Assembly (NCBI RefSeq): GCF_021021415.1
Contig: NZ_JAINWJ010000026.1
Coordinates: forward strand, 1 to 61,005
Direction of reading: 5' to 3'
DNA length: 61,005 nt
DNA from: Martelella mediterranea
GTDB taxonomy: Bacteria; Pseudomonadota; Alphaproteobacteria; Rhizobiales; Rhizobiaceae
Positions within the stretch are counted from its first letter, which is position 1; each line of letters begins with the position of its first letter. The notes beneath the pieces were generated by a model that made no database searches, was not told the origin of the DNA, and was given only the letters and a program-made list of their open reading frames with translations. Below are positions 25,549 through 33,959 of the stretch, piece after piece. The position numbers were made by a program, and so were the translations under genes.

Positions 25549-26161
25549 ATACATTCTCGATCTGCCGGTCTCCCGCGATCTCGCTCGCTCCTTGAAGCTC
25601 GGCGATACCGTTTTCCTGCGCGGGGATGCCGTGATCACCGCCGGCTATCCGACGCATCAGCGCCTGATGGACTGCGTCGAGGAAGGGCGGCCGCCACCGG
25701 TTTCACTGGATGGCGGGGCATTCTTCCATCTCGGCTGCATGAGCCGCGAGGAGGAAGGCACGCTCCGGCCGCTTTACGTCAATCCCACCACCAGCACACG
25801 CTTCAACGCCTTCATGCCGCCCATCATCGAGCATTTCGGCCTGACCATTATTGGCGGCAAGGGAGGGCTCGATGACGCCTGTGTTGCCGCCATGAAGAAG
25901 ACGGGTTGCGTCTATCTTTCCATCCTTGGCGGTGGTGCGCCGCTGCTGACGGAGGGGATCGAGGCGGTCTGCGAAACCGGCTGGAACGATCTGATCGTCC
26001 AGTTCCGCCTTTCCCGGGTCAGGCTGGACATGTTCGGGCCGCTGACAGTGGCCATCGATGCGCACGGAAACTCGGTCTATGCCGATCTCAGTGCCGGCGC
26101 ACAGGCGCGCCTTCCCGACATCATGCGCGCGCTTGCGAGGGACAGGTCAATTCAGATGTGA
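25541..26161 (+). CDS. Class I hydro-lyase beta subunit (L(+)-tartrate dehydratase / fumarase C-domain)
   Basis: 206 aa from a TTG start at 25541 that overlaps the alpha stop by 8 bp with GAGGTGCG upstream. The N-terminus SEYILDLPVSRDLARSLKLG then GDTVFLRGDAVITAGYPTHQRL matches the fumarase C-terminal swivelling domain, as does GGAFFHLGCM. NPTTSTRFNAFMPPIIEHFG and GKGGLDDACVAAMKKTGCVY contact substrate and cluster in the family. It completes a functional heterodimer with the alpha subunit. Confidence 0.87.
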   Translation: MSEYILDLPVSRDLARSLKLGDTVFLRGDAVITAGYPTHQRLMDCVEEGRPPPVSLDGGAFFHLGCMSREEEGTLRPLYVNPTTSTRFNAFMPPIIEHFGLTIIGGKGGLDDACVAAMKKTGCVYLSILGGGAPLLTEGIEAVCETGWNDLIVQFRLSRVRLDMFGPLTVAIDAHGNSVYADLSAGAQARLPDIMRALARDRSIQM

Positions 26162-26491
26162 GTTTCCTGCACTCAAAACAGGACTCGTCGCACGGTAGAT
26201 ACCGCGGCATTCATTATGGTGCGTTCGTAGCTGACAGGACGGTGACTCATCACAGCGGGGTAGCGGCGAATCTCGTCACCGGCATTAACCTGACATCCCT
26301 CCGTCAGGACATGTACGGTGGTTGGCCCGACCGCGACATCGGCCCGCTATTAGCTGCTTCGACCAGAGCTGACCGGGCACGGCTTCGCGATCACCTTCGT
26401 ACCGATATCTTATGGTATTCTTTCAGCGCAGATTCGCATATATCGGCAAGTCTCGGTTTGGTCTTGCTGATAGACCGGGCCGCCGACCAGA
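26162..26491. other. 330 bp without a recognisable gene
   Basis: No intact gene. A short plus-strand frame near 26370-26435 reads PELTGHGFAITFVPIS, which faintly recalls the N-terminal TGHGxTFTIGRG of L-fuconate dehydratases, but the flanks do not follow. The last 100 bp are A+T-richer and probably hold the promoter of the SorC-type regulator. Confidence 0.3.
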
Positions 26492-27466
26492 ATGATGGGT
26501 GAACCGAGCGTGGACGATCCGAACGACAGCCTTCCGGAACAGCTTGAGCGCGCGCGCGTCGCCTGGTTCTACTTTGTGGGCGGATTGACGCAGCAGGAAA
26601 TCGCGGCCCGGATGAACATGACCCGGCTCAGGGTGAACAAGATCATTGGCCAGGTGCGCGAGGACGGCGCGGTCCAGATCGACGTCAAGCTGCCGCTCAG
26701 CGGCTGCATTGCGCTGGCCGAGGCAGTGGCCGAGCGCTACGGCCTTGCCGAAGCCACCGTGGTGCCTGACGTTCCGGATTTTCTTGAACAGAAACGGGTG
26801 ATCGGCGAGGCGGCCGGCGCGATGGCCAGCGGGCTGATCGAACGGCGGGATCTCGGCATCGGCATCGCGACGGGCCGCACGCTGAGTTTCGCCGTGCGCC
26901 GCCTCAACGCGCGCCCGCATGCCAATAGCTGGGTGGTTGGCCTGACCGGGGGCGCCACGCGCTCCTCCGGCACCAACACATTCGAAGTGGCGACGAGCCT
27001 TGCCCGCAAGCTGGGCGTCGAATGCCATTATCTGACGGCCCCGCTCTATTGCGCCTCGCCCGAAAGCCGCGAGGCGCTGCTCCTGATCGATGAGTTGACG
27101 GACGTACTGGCCCGGACCGAGATCGCCGATCTCGGCATTGCCTCCTGCGGCTGGCTCGCCGAGGATACGACGCTGACGCTGATCAGGGTGGTGAAGGACA
27201 ATCTGGACGAGATCCTGAAACGCGGCGCGGTCGGCGAATTTCTGGGCTGTTTCCTGGATTCCCAGGGTCAGCCGGTCGATCATTTCCTGAATGATTCGAT
27301 CATGGCGCTCAGCCCCGAGAAGATGAAGCTCAAGCCGATGTCGATGCTGGTGTCCGGCGGCATCGAGAAGGTGCAGATCATCCGGGCGATCCTGCGCGGC
27401 GGCTACGTCAACCGGCTTGCCACCAACGAAGCCGTGGCCCGGGCGCTGATGGCCGGGCCACGGTAG
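26492..27466 (+). CDS. SorC/DeoR-type sugar-binding transcriptional regulator
   Basis: 324 aa. Residues about 20-70 hold the HTH (ARVAWFYFVGGLTQQEIAAR and MNMTRLRVNKIIGQVREDG), followed by the SorC sugar-binding domain with GEAAGAMASGLIERRDLGIG, TLSFAVRRLN, GLTGGATRSSGTNTFEV and LVSGGIEKVQIIRAIL. It binds phosphorylated sugars in this family. It is convergent with the kinase-ABC cluster (3 bp between stops) and is similar in layout to EryD-type regulators of polyol operons, so it likely controls that cluster. Confidence 0.88.
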   Translation: MMGEPSVDDPNDSLPEQLERARVAWFYFVGGLTQQEIAARMNMTRLRVNKIIGQVREDGAVQIDVKLPLSGCIALAEAVAERYGLAEATVVPDVPDFLEQKRVIGEAAGAMASGLIERRDLGIGIATGRTLSFAVRRLNARPHANSWVVGLTGGATRSSGTNTFEVATSLARKLGVECHYLTAPLYCASPESREALLLIDELTDVLARTEIADLGIASCGWLAEDTTLTLIRVVKDNLDEILKRGAVGEFLGCFLDSQGQPVDHFLNDSIMALSPEKMKLKPMSMLVSGGIEKVQIIRAILRGGYVNRLATNEAVARALMAGPR

Positions 27467-27469
27467 ATT

Positions 27470-29230
27470 TCACTTGGGAGCGCGAGCCTCCGCCAGAGCG
27501 GCGGCCATGGCCCGCAGCGTGACCCATGTCGATGCCGCGCCCGGGTCGATATGGCCCTTGGAACGCGCACCGAGCTTGGCCGAGCGGCCACGGCGGGATT
27601 CAAGATCGGCCGTTGCCTTCATGCCGGCCTCCGCGCCGTCCCGGGCGGCATTAATGACATCGAGCTCCGTTCCATTGGCGGCGGCCTGCTGCGCACGCTC
27701 CACCGCCGGCACCCACGCATCGATCATGGTCTTGTCGCCCGGCTCGGCGCGGCCCCGGTCGCGCACGCCCTGGAGCGCTGCGGCAAGCCACGCCGAAAGC
27801 GCCTCGGGGTCAAGGTTCAGGCGGTCGCTGACCGCAGCGCCCGCGCGCAGGAAGGCGGTCGCGTAAAGCGGCCCGGAGGAAGCACCGACGGCATCGAGGA
27901 AGGCCTTGGCCATGCGCTTGCAGCTTCCCTCGATGGTTTCGTCTTCCTCGGCATTGGCGAGCGCGCCCTGAACGGCCTTCCAGCCGATTTCCATGGTGAC
28001 GCCGTGATCGCCGTCACCGATAACGCCATCCAGTTCGGACAGCCAGTCGCGCTCGGCAATGATCTCGTCGCCGGCCCGCTGCATCATGGCGCGGAAGATT
28101 TCGGGCGTAATGATCCCTTCGCGCTTCAGATTGGCTGCGACTTTCGCCTTGGCAGGCGTGTCCCCAGCCTGGGCCGTTCTTCTTGCCGAGCGGGCGCTGC
28201 TTGCCGCGGCGCCCTCGATGGCTCCGACCGTTAGGGCTGGCGTCCGGCAGGGATGGTCCAGAAGCCGCGTCAACTCGTCGTCCAGCTTCATCAGCGTGAT
28301 GGACGCGCCCGCCATTTCCAGCGAGGTGGCATATTCGCCCACCCATGAGTGATGGATCTCGATGCCCTTTTCATCGAGGATATGCTTGAGCCGGTCGAAG
28401 ATGATGTAGAGTTCGACCAGTGAGGTCGAGCCCAGCCCGTTGACGAGCACGGCGACGCGGTCCCCCTTGGCGGGGGCCATTTCGCTGAGGATGGTGTCCA
28501 TCAGTTCGTCCGTCACTGTATCGGCCGGCGCCAGCTTCTCGCGGCGGACGCCCGGCTCGCCGTGCAGGCCCATGCCGATTTCCATCTCGTCGTCGCCGAT
28601 CTCGAAATTCGGCTTGCCGGTCTGGGGTAGGGAGCAGGCGCCGAGTGCTACGCCCATTGAAAGCGTTGCGTCATTGGCCTTCTGTGCCAGAGCTTCGACC
28701 CGGGCGAGCGGTTCGCCCAGATCGGCCGCCGCACCGGCGATCTTGAACACGAAGAAGTCGCCGGCAATGCCGCGCCGCTCGGAGCGCCGTTCCTTCGGAG
28801 CGGAGGCGACGTCGTCTGCGACCTGCACCTGCCGCACCTGCGTGCCTGAGGCTTCCAGCTCCTCCGCGGCCATGGTGAAGTTCATCACGTCGCCGGTGTA
28901 GTTGCCATAAAGGAAAACGACGCCCGCGCCGCCATCGGCCGCACGGGCCGCGTCGAGGATCTGTTCGGGAGACGGAGAGGCAAAAATGTTGCCGACCGCG
29001 GCCGCATCGGCAAGGCCGCGCCCCACATAGCCGGCAAAGGCGGGCTCGTGTCCGGAGCCGCCGCCAACGACGATCCCCACCTTGCCGTCACGCGGACCAT
29101 CCACGGCGACAATGGCGCGGCCCGTGCCGCCTTCGCGCGTCAGCATGTCGGGATGCGCAGCGACCATGCCCGAGATCAGTTGCGGGATGATATCTTCGGG
29201 CGCGTTGATGAGTTTTTTGGTCTTGGTCAT
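27470..29230 (-). CDS. Fused dihydroxyacetone-type kinase (DhaK-DhaL)
   Basis: 586 aa, ATP-dependent dihydroxyacetone/erythrulose kinase. The DhaK domain (1-330) has GGGSGHEPAFAGYVG and the covalent-substrate histidine 223 in GLHGEPG. The DhaL ATP domain (about 375-586) has DGVIGDGDHGVTME for Mg-ATP and GASSGPLYATAFLRAG. It phosphorylates a ketose such as dihydroxyacetone or a tetrulose after import. Downstream of the ABC genes on the same strand, separated from the permease by 20 bp. No isomerase or dehydrogenase lies in the cluster. Confidence 0.9.
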   Translation of the reverse strand: MTKTKKLINAPEDIIPQLISGMVAAHPDMLTREGGTGRAIVAVDGPRDGKVGIVVGGGSGHEPAFAGYVGRGLADAAAVGNIFASPSPEQILDAARAADGGAGVVFLYGNYTGDVMNFTMAAEELEASGTQVRQVQVADDVASAPKERRSERRGIAGDFFVFKIAGAAADLGEPLARVEALAQKANDATLSMGVALGACSLPQTGKPNFEIGDDEMEIGMGLHGEPGVRREKLAPADTVTDELMDTILSEMAPAKGDRVAVLVNGLGSTSLVELYIIFDRLKHILDEKGIEIHHSWVGEYATSLEMAGASITLMKLDDELTRLLDHPCRTPALTVGAIEGAAASSARSARRTAQAGDTPAKAKVAANLKREGIITPEIFRAMMQRAGDEIIAERDWLSELDGVIGDGDHGVTMEIGWKAVQGALANAEEDETIEGSCKRMAKAFLDAVGASSGPLYATAFLRAGAAVSDRLNLDPEALSAWLAAALQGVRDRGRAEPGDKTMIDAWVPAVERAQQAAANGTELDVINAARDGAEAGMKATADLESRRGRSAKLGARSKGHIDPGAASTWVTLRAMAAALAEARAPK

Positions 29231-29250
29231 TTGTATTCCACTTTGTCAGT

Positions 29251-30243
29251 TCATGCGCCGTCGCGGCGAAGATAGCGGCGGGAGATTGCATCAAACGAGA
29301 TCGCGATCACCACGATGGCACCGGACACGACGCCCTGCCAATAGGGCGAGACGCCGAACAGGACAATGATGTTCTCGATGATTGCGATGATGCAAGCGCC
29401 AAAGATCGCGCCGAGCGGCGACCCGACGCCGCCTGTGGTCGCCACCCCGCCGATGACCGCCGCGGCGATCGGCGCCAGAACCCAGGTCTGGCCGATCGAA
29501 GGCTGGGCGGTTCCAAGCCGCGCCACCATCAAGAGCCCCGCCAGGGCGGAGAGCATACCGGCGAAGGTGAAGACCAGGATCCGGATCCGGTCGACGCGAA
29601 TGCCCAGCATGCGCGCTGCCGCCGCATTGTTGCCGATGGCATACATGTAACGGCCCATCGATGTCTTCATTGTCAGAAAAAGCGCGATGACCAGCACGAC
29701 CAGCATGATGAGGAAAGGTACCGGAAGGCCGAAGACATCGCCCCGGCCAAGGAACTGGATGCCCTGCGGAATGCCGGTGATCGCGACGCCCTTGGTCAGG
29801 ACCAGAATCGCGCCGCCGTAAATGCCGGCCGTACCGATCGTCAGCACCAGAGAATGCAGGCCGAGCGTGGTGACCAGGAAGCCGTTGAGGAAGCCGAGCG
29901 CCATGCCCAGCGCCAGCGCCAGAACCAGGGCCATGCCCCAGGGGAGGCCGGCCTGCACCATCAGCATGCCCGACACTACGCCGCAAAGGCCACCGATGGT
30001 GCCAAGCGACAGGTCGAGTTCGCCCAGAATCATCAGCGACGACTGAGCGATGGTGACCAGCCCGACAAAGGCCAGCCCGCGCGCGATCACCGACATGTTG
30101 TAGCCCGACAGGAAGTAGGGCGATACCAGAGCCGAAATGGCGAAAATGACGACGAGCGCCACGAAGACGCCGGCGAGCGGATTGCGGACCAGGATTGCAA
30201 GCGCCGATGGCGCGCGGGATTGAGTGGTCTTGTCAGTTGACAT
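29251..30243 (-). CDS. Sugar ABC transporter permease (RbsC family)
   Basis: 330 aa with about ten hydrophobic segments. Segments such as SGYNMSVIARGLAFVGLVTI, ILGELDLSLGTIGGLCGVVS, GRYMYAIGNNAAAARMLGI and VIGGVATTGGVGSPLGAIFG are RbsC family marks (GGxS-like and IGGN-like loops). The ATG at 30243 overlaps the ATPase stop region by 11 bp; the longer open frame lies inside the ATPase gene. It carries the sugar across the inner membrane together with RbsA-like and binding-protein partners. Confidence 0.9.
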   Translation of the reverse strand: MSTDKTTQSRAPSALAILVRNPLAGVFVALVVIFAISALVSPYFLSGYNMSVIARGLAFVGLVTIAQSSLMILGELDLSLGTIGGLCGVVSGMLMVQAGLPWGMALVLALALGMALGFLNGFLVTTLGLHSLVLTIGTAGIYGGAILVLTKGVAITGIPQGIQFLGRGDVFGLPVPFLIMLVVLVIALFLTMKTSMGRYMYAIGNNAAAARMLGIRVDRIRILVFTFAGMLSALAGLLMVARLGTAQPSIGQTWVLAPIAAAVIGGVATTGGVGSPLGAIFGACIIAIIENIIVLFGVSPYWQGVVSGAIVVIAISFDAISRRYLRRDGA

Positions 30244-31762
30244 GGGAAGCCTCTGCCTCGTTCGGGGTCTGTGCCTCAGACCCGGCGCCGGTCGCGAAGA
30301 TCGCGCCAACCAATGTTTCGGTATCGGTGGCGGCGGCATCGAAATCGCCGGTGATGCGGCCGCCATGCATGGTGATGATCCGGCTTGCGCAGCGCCTGAG
30401 TTCCGTCATCTCCGATGAGATCAGGATGATGCCGACGCCGTCCTCGGCGAGCTCTCTCATGATCCGGTAAATCTCCGCCTTGGTGCGGATGTCGATGCCC
30501 TTTGTCGGCTCATCGAAGATCAGGATGCGGGGCGTGGTGGCCATGGCCCGGCCGATGATCGCCTTTTGCTGGTTGCCGCCGGAGAGGTTGGAAATCCGCT
30601 GGCCGGGGCTCGATGCCTGGATGTCGTAGTCGTCGATCACCCGGCGCACGAGCTTGCTTTCCTTGCCGAAATCGATGCCGGTAGCGCCCGAGGTGAGCGA
30701 CAATGCGGAGATGCCGATATTTTCGCGCAGCGAGAGCAGCGGAAAAATCCCGTGATGCTTGCGTTCCTCGGAGAGATAGAGCATGCCGGCGTTGACCGAG
30801 GCGGCCGTGTCGTTCAAACGCCATTTGCGGCCTTCGACCTCGACCTTGCCGGACGATGCCTTGCGAAAGCCGAAGATGGTCTGCATCAGTTCCGAGCGGC
30901 CCGCGCCCACCAGTCCGGCAAAACCGAGAATTTCGCCGCGTTTCAGGCTGAAGCTGATGTCGTCGAACATGTGACCCGACAGGTGTTCGACGGTCATGAT
31001 CGTGTCGCTGACGGGGCAGTTTGGCCGGAAGTGCTCGTCGATCGCCACCTCGCGGCCGGACATCGCCCGGATCAGCGCGGTCTCGTCGATATCGGCGATA
31101 CGGCCCGCATCCACCTTCCGGCCATTGCGCAGAACGGTGTAGTCATCGCCGATCTCGAAGACTTCCTCCATCTTGTGCGAGATGAAGACGATCGCGTGGT
31201 CCCGGTCCAGAAATCCGCGGATCACCTTGAATATCCGCGCCACCTCGCGGGCCGTCAGGGCCGAGGTCGGCTCGTCCAGGATCAGGACCTTCATGTCCTT
31301 GTTGGTTGAGGCGCGGGCGATCTGCAGAAGCTGCTGGTCGGGTACCGATATGTGGCGCACGAGATCCGACGGTCTTGCGTCAATGCCGAACCGGTCGAGA
31401 TAGGTCTGCGCCTCGGCCTCCATCCGACGCCGGTTCACGAACGGGCCGTGGCCGGTGCGATCGAAGGGCATGAACAGGTTCTCCGCCACGCTGACATCGG
31501 CGAACAGCGACAGTTCCTGCGGCACATAGGCGATGTTGCGAAAGAGATCGGGATGATCGACGGGATCCTTGCCATCGATCTCGATCGTGCCGGTGGTTGC
31601 GCGATCGGAGCCGGTCAGGATCTTGACCAGCGTGGATTTTCCGGCGCCGTTTTCGCCGGCCAGAATGTGGGTCCGCCCCAGTTCGATGTCGAGATCGACG
31701 TCGTCAAGCGCGGTCACGCCGGGAAAAACCCTGCCGAGGCCGCGTGCCTTGAGGTAGGTCAT
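30233..31762 (-). CDS. Sugar ABC transporter ATP-binding protein (RbsA family)
   Basis: 509 aa with two ATPase domains. The first has Walker A GENGAGKST (about 37-45) and Walker B LILDEPTSAL. The second has the degenerate Walker A GLVGAGRSEL, the signature LSGGNQQKAIIGRA and Walker B ILIFDEPTKGID, as usual in RbsA/MglA. It powers uptake through the RbsC-like permease. Two strong hairpins separate it from the binding-protein gene upstream. Confidence 0.93.
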   Translation of the reverse strand: MTYLKARGLGRVFPGVTALDDVDLDIELGRTHILAGENGAGKSTLVKILTGSDRATTGTIEIDGKDPVDHPDLFRNIAYVPQELSLFADVSVAENLFMPFDRTGHGPFVNRRRMEAEAQTYLDRFGIDARPSDLVRHISVPDQQLLQIARASTNKDMKVLILDEPTSALTAREVARIFKVIRGFLDRDHAIVFISHKMEEVFEIGDDYTVLRNGRKVDAGRIADIDETALIRAMSGREVAIDEHFRPNCPVSDTIMTVEHLSGHMFDDISFSLKRGEILGFAGLVGAGRSELMQTIFGFRKASSGKVEVEGRKWRLNDTAASVNAGMLYLSEERKHHGIFPLLSLRENIGISALSLTSGATGIDFGKESKLVRRVIDDYDIQASSPGQRISNLSGGNQQKAIIGRAMATTPRILIFDEPTKGIDIRTKAEIYRIMRELAEDGVGIILISSEMTELRRCASRIITMHGGRITGDFDAAATDTETLVGAIFATGAGSEAQTPNEAEASHVN

Positions 31763-31816
31763 GTGTCCTCCTGAGCATGTTTCCGATCAATCCATCGCGT
31801 GGCATTGAAAGGAACG

Positions 31817-31865
31817 CGGGCCGCATCTGCGGCCCGGAGAATGCGGCCGGCGCAATGCCGGCCGC
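31817..31865 (-). promoter_or_regulatory. Tandem intercistronic hairpins after the sugar-binding-protein gene
   Basis: CGGGCCGC-ATCT-GCGGCCCG (31817-31836) and GCGGCCGGC-GCAAT-GCCGGCCGC (31843-31865) are perfect 8- and 9-bp stems in the 113 bp between the receptor and ATPase genes. No U-run follows. They probably protect the receptor message. Confidence 0.65.
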
Positions 31866-31875
31866 GGCAAACGGC

Positions 31876-32820
31876 TCAGCCGTCCACATTGTCCTTGGTC
31901 AGGAACGCATTGCCGGTATCGAGATATTGCGGAACCGGCGCGCCGGTGGCCTGTGCCCAGAGCAGCATGACCGACCAGTAGCCCTGAAGCTCTGGCTGCG
32001 AAGCCGACGAGCTGTCGGCGACGCCCGAACGGATCATGTCCAGCATTTCCGGCAGGTTGTCGAGGCCAACGAGCGTGACCTGGTCCTGCTTGCCGGCCTC
32101 GATGATCGCCTGGCCGATGCCGATCGGACCGGCGGCGTCGGAGGCGACCCAGCCCTTCAGGTTCGGATGGGCCTGCATGATGGCGGCGGCCTGCTGCTGA
32201 GCAATCTCGATGCTGTCATTGTCGATGCCTTCGGCAACGACCTTGATGCCTTCATGCTCGGCGAAGACCTCGCGGTGGCACTCGGCGCGGATCGAATGGT
32301 TCGGCGCCGTCGGCACGCCCATCATGATCGCGACTTCGCCTTCGCCGCCGAGAACCTCGACCAGCCGCCGCGAGGCGATCTTTGCCTGTTCGCAGAAATC
32401 CGAGCCGATATAGGGGATCGCCATGCCTTCCGGCGGGATCGAGTCGAAGATGACCAGCGGAATGTCCTGGCTCTGGGCCGCTTCAAGCGACCCGCGATTG
32501 CCCGAGGGGTCGAGCAGGTCGATTGCGATGCCGTCGGGGCGTGTCGAGATCGCGCTTTCAACGATCTGGACCTGCTGGACGACGTCCGCCGTCTGCGGTG
32601 CTGAGTAGACGATCTCGATATCCGCGCCGGTCTGCGCCTTCAGCGCTTCGGCGGCCATCTGCGCGCCGTCATTGACCTTGTCGAACCACGGATGGACGAC
32701 CTTCGGCACGATAAGAAAGCGGTAGCTGTCCTTCGTGGCGGTCCCGGCTGCGTCCTGCGCAGCAGCGGCCAGCGGCATGGCAATAACCAGTCCCGCCAGC
32801 AAAGCGGTGAGTTTCTTCAT
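31876..32820 (-). CDS. Sugar ABC transporter substrate-binding protein (RbsB/peripla_BP_4 family)
   Basis: 314 aa. Signal peptide to about residue 22 (LTALLAGLVIAMPLAAAAQD). The mature protein has KVVHPWFDKVNDGAQMAAEA, QVQIVESAISTRPDGIAIDL, IPLVIFDSIPPEG and MQAHPNLKGWVASDAAGPIG, typical of type I sugar-binding folds. Ribosome site GGGAGGAAAA. It heads the minus-strand operon. The ligand is probably a pentose or polyol, inferred from the kinase only. Confidence 0.9.
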   Translation of the reverse strand: MKKLTALLAGLVIAMPLAAAAQDAAGTATKDSYRFLIVPKVVHPWFDKVNDGAQMAAEALKAQTGADIEIVYSAPQTADVVQQVQIVESAISTRPDGIAIDLLDPSGNRGSLEAAQSQDIPLVIFDSIPPEGMAIPYIGSDFCEQAKIASRRLVEVLGGEGEVAIMMGVPTAPNHSIRAECHREVFAEHEGIKVVAEGIDNDSIEIAQQQAAAIMQAHPNLKGWVASDAAGPIGIGQAIIEAGKQDQVTLVGLDNLPEMLDMIRSGVADSSSASQPELQGYWSVMLLWAQATGAPVPQYLDTGNAFLTKDNVDG

Positions 32821-33199
32821 CGATTTTCCTCCCGATCGTGTTCGCCGCTCTTACGGGCGACCCTCCTGGCGGAGGGGCGAAACGCCCAACGGCCAAAGAT
32901 TGGATACATCTGTTAAAATAAAAATACAAGTGCATTTTGAGTGATGCATTCCTGTGGGAGCCGGAACAAGGACAGTTCAAAATCCTGCGCGGCCGTTATC
33001 AGCCAAAGACAGCTACCTGTGATTTGATGGCGATGCCTCCGGCGAGAGTTGGTCGTATTTGGGCGAACGATCACTGCGCGGAAAACGTTCGGCAGTTGGA
33101 GTGCCGGCGGCAGCCGAGACCAACAGGTTTGTGTGATGCCCCGGCCCGTTCGGGTTTTCCGCGTCGTGGTGCCGGCAGCGATGCGCTGTGACCAGCAGA

Positions 33200-33377
33200 A
33201 GCCGATCTCAGGACGAGCTCGGTGCTTTCCCATGTCACGCCAGGCGATCGCGATGGAGCGTTCATAGCCACACGCCGAGCAGATCTGGCCTTTCGGCCAA
33301 ACCATCGCTTCCACCAGACACCGACAACGCGCTTCGTCCGAGAACGCCTTCGTCATCTCGTCGACAGTTCGGATCAT
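33200..33377 (-). mobile_element. IS1595-family transposase N-terminal remnant
   Basis: The minus frame reads TVDEMTKAFSDEARCRCLVE and AMVWPKGQICSACGYERSIA. The F.DE..C...L....WP.G..C..CG pattern is the zinc-ribbon N-terminus of IS1595-type transposases. The downstream catalytic domain is not recognisable. Confidence 0.55.
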
Positions 33378-33474
33378 CAAAAGCACAGCCAGAACGTCGT
33401 CAGACGTCGAAACCTTCTTCAAAACCTGCCTGGAGAAGCTCATTTGAACAGAGGAAATGCAACGAATTGCTGTC

Positions 33475-33870
33475 TTTGGTTGATAAAGGCGCCTTGCACT
33501 AACGGCCAACAAAAAGCCGCACGCTTCAGTTTGTGGGCAGCCTTCCCTTTGTTCAGGCCAGCTTGGCAGCGTCTACGCAATGAAGGGCTTGAGAATACCA
33601 TTCAACAGCGTTCGCTCAATGCGGCCGATTTCTCATAGTGCTCTGGCCAGGTTGCTCGATTTCGAGGAAACCGAGAGCCTCTTGAGGTTTATCGAGGGTG
33701 CAACTGTGCGTGCCGTGACCGAGGTGGCCAGGCGCAGCCGTTGCGGAGCCGCTGTGCGAAGCGTTTGCCAATCAAGGCAAATAGCGCAAAGACATGATCG
33801 CCGGCGCCGCCGGTATCGGCAGAATGCTCATCGATTTCCAAAATCGTTTCGTGGTCAAAAAGCCCTTCGG
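33475..33870 (-). mobile_element. Tn3-family transposase (TnpA) C-terminal remnant
   Basis: One minus frame reads ILEIDEHSADTGGAGDHVFA then LFALIGKRFAQRLRN (about 33740-33845). Another further on reads LRRRCQAGLNKGKAAHKLKR (33520-33580). Both strings, in this order, are hallmarks of the Tn3 TnpA C-terminal domain (xDTGGxxDHVFAL..LG.rFaPRlRdl and RRRcqaGLNKgE). The sequence between them is degraded and frameshifted. Confidence 0.65.
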
Positions 33871-33959
33871 CCTCACGGGTGATTGGACTGTCAACAACCA
33901 GAACGATTTGCTCGCGCGCCTCAAAAATGCTTGTGACAGGCCCATTGCATATCCTGTAT

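Larger units (their letters stand above)
32821..33959. other. Transposon graveyard between the ABC operon and the iron ADH gene
   Basis: 1.1 kb without an intact gene. The left 120 bp is the A+T-rich promoter of the binding-protein gene (TGTATCCAA on the minus strand at 32900-32908). The rest holds the IS1595 and Tn3 transposase scraps listed separately; both are on the minus strand and out of frame. Confidence 0.6.

Noticed and set aside
23635-25638. Minus-strand open frame of about 670 codons opposite ldh, ttdA and the start of ttdB
   Set aside because: Shadow of three real genes; no recognisable domain.
26370-26435. Possible L-fuconate dehydratase fragment (PELTGHGFAITFVPIS)
   Set aside because: Only one short motif matches; flanking residues and the GRGN continuation are missing.
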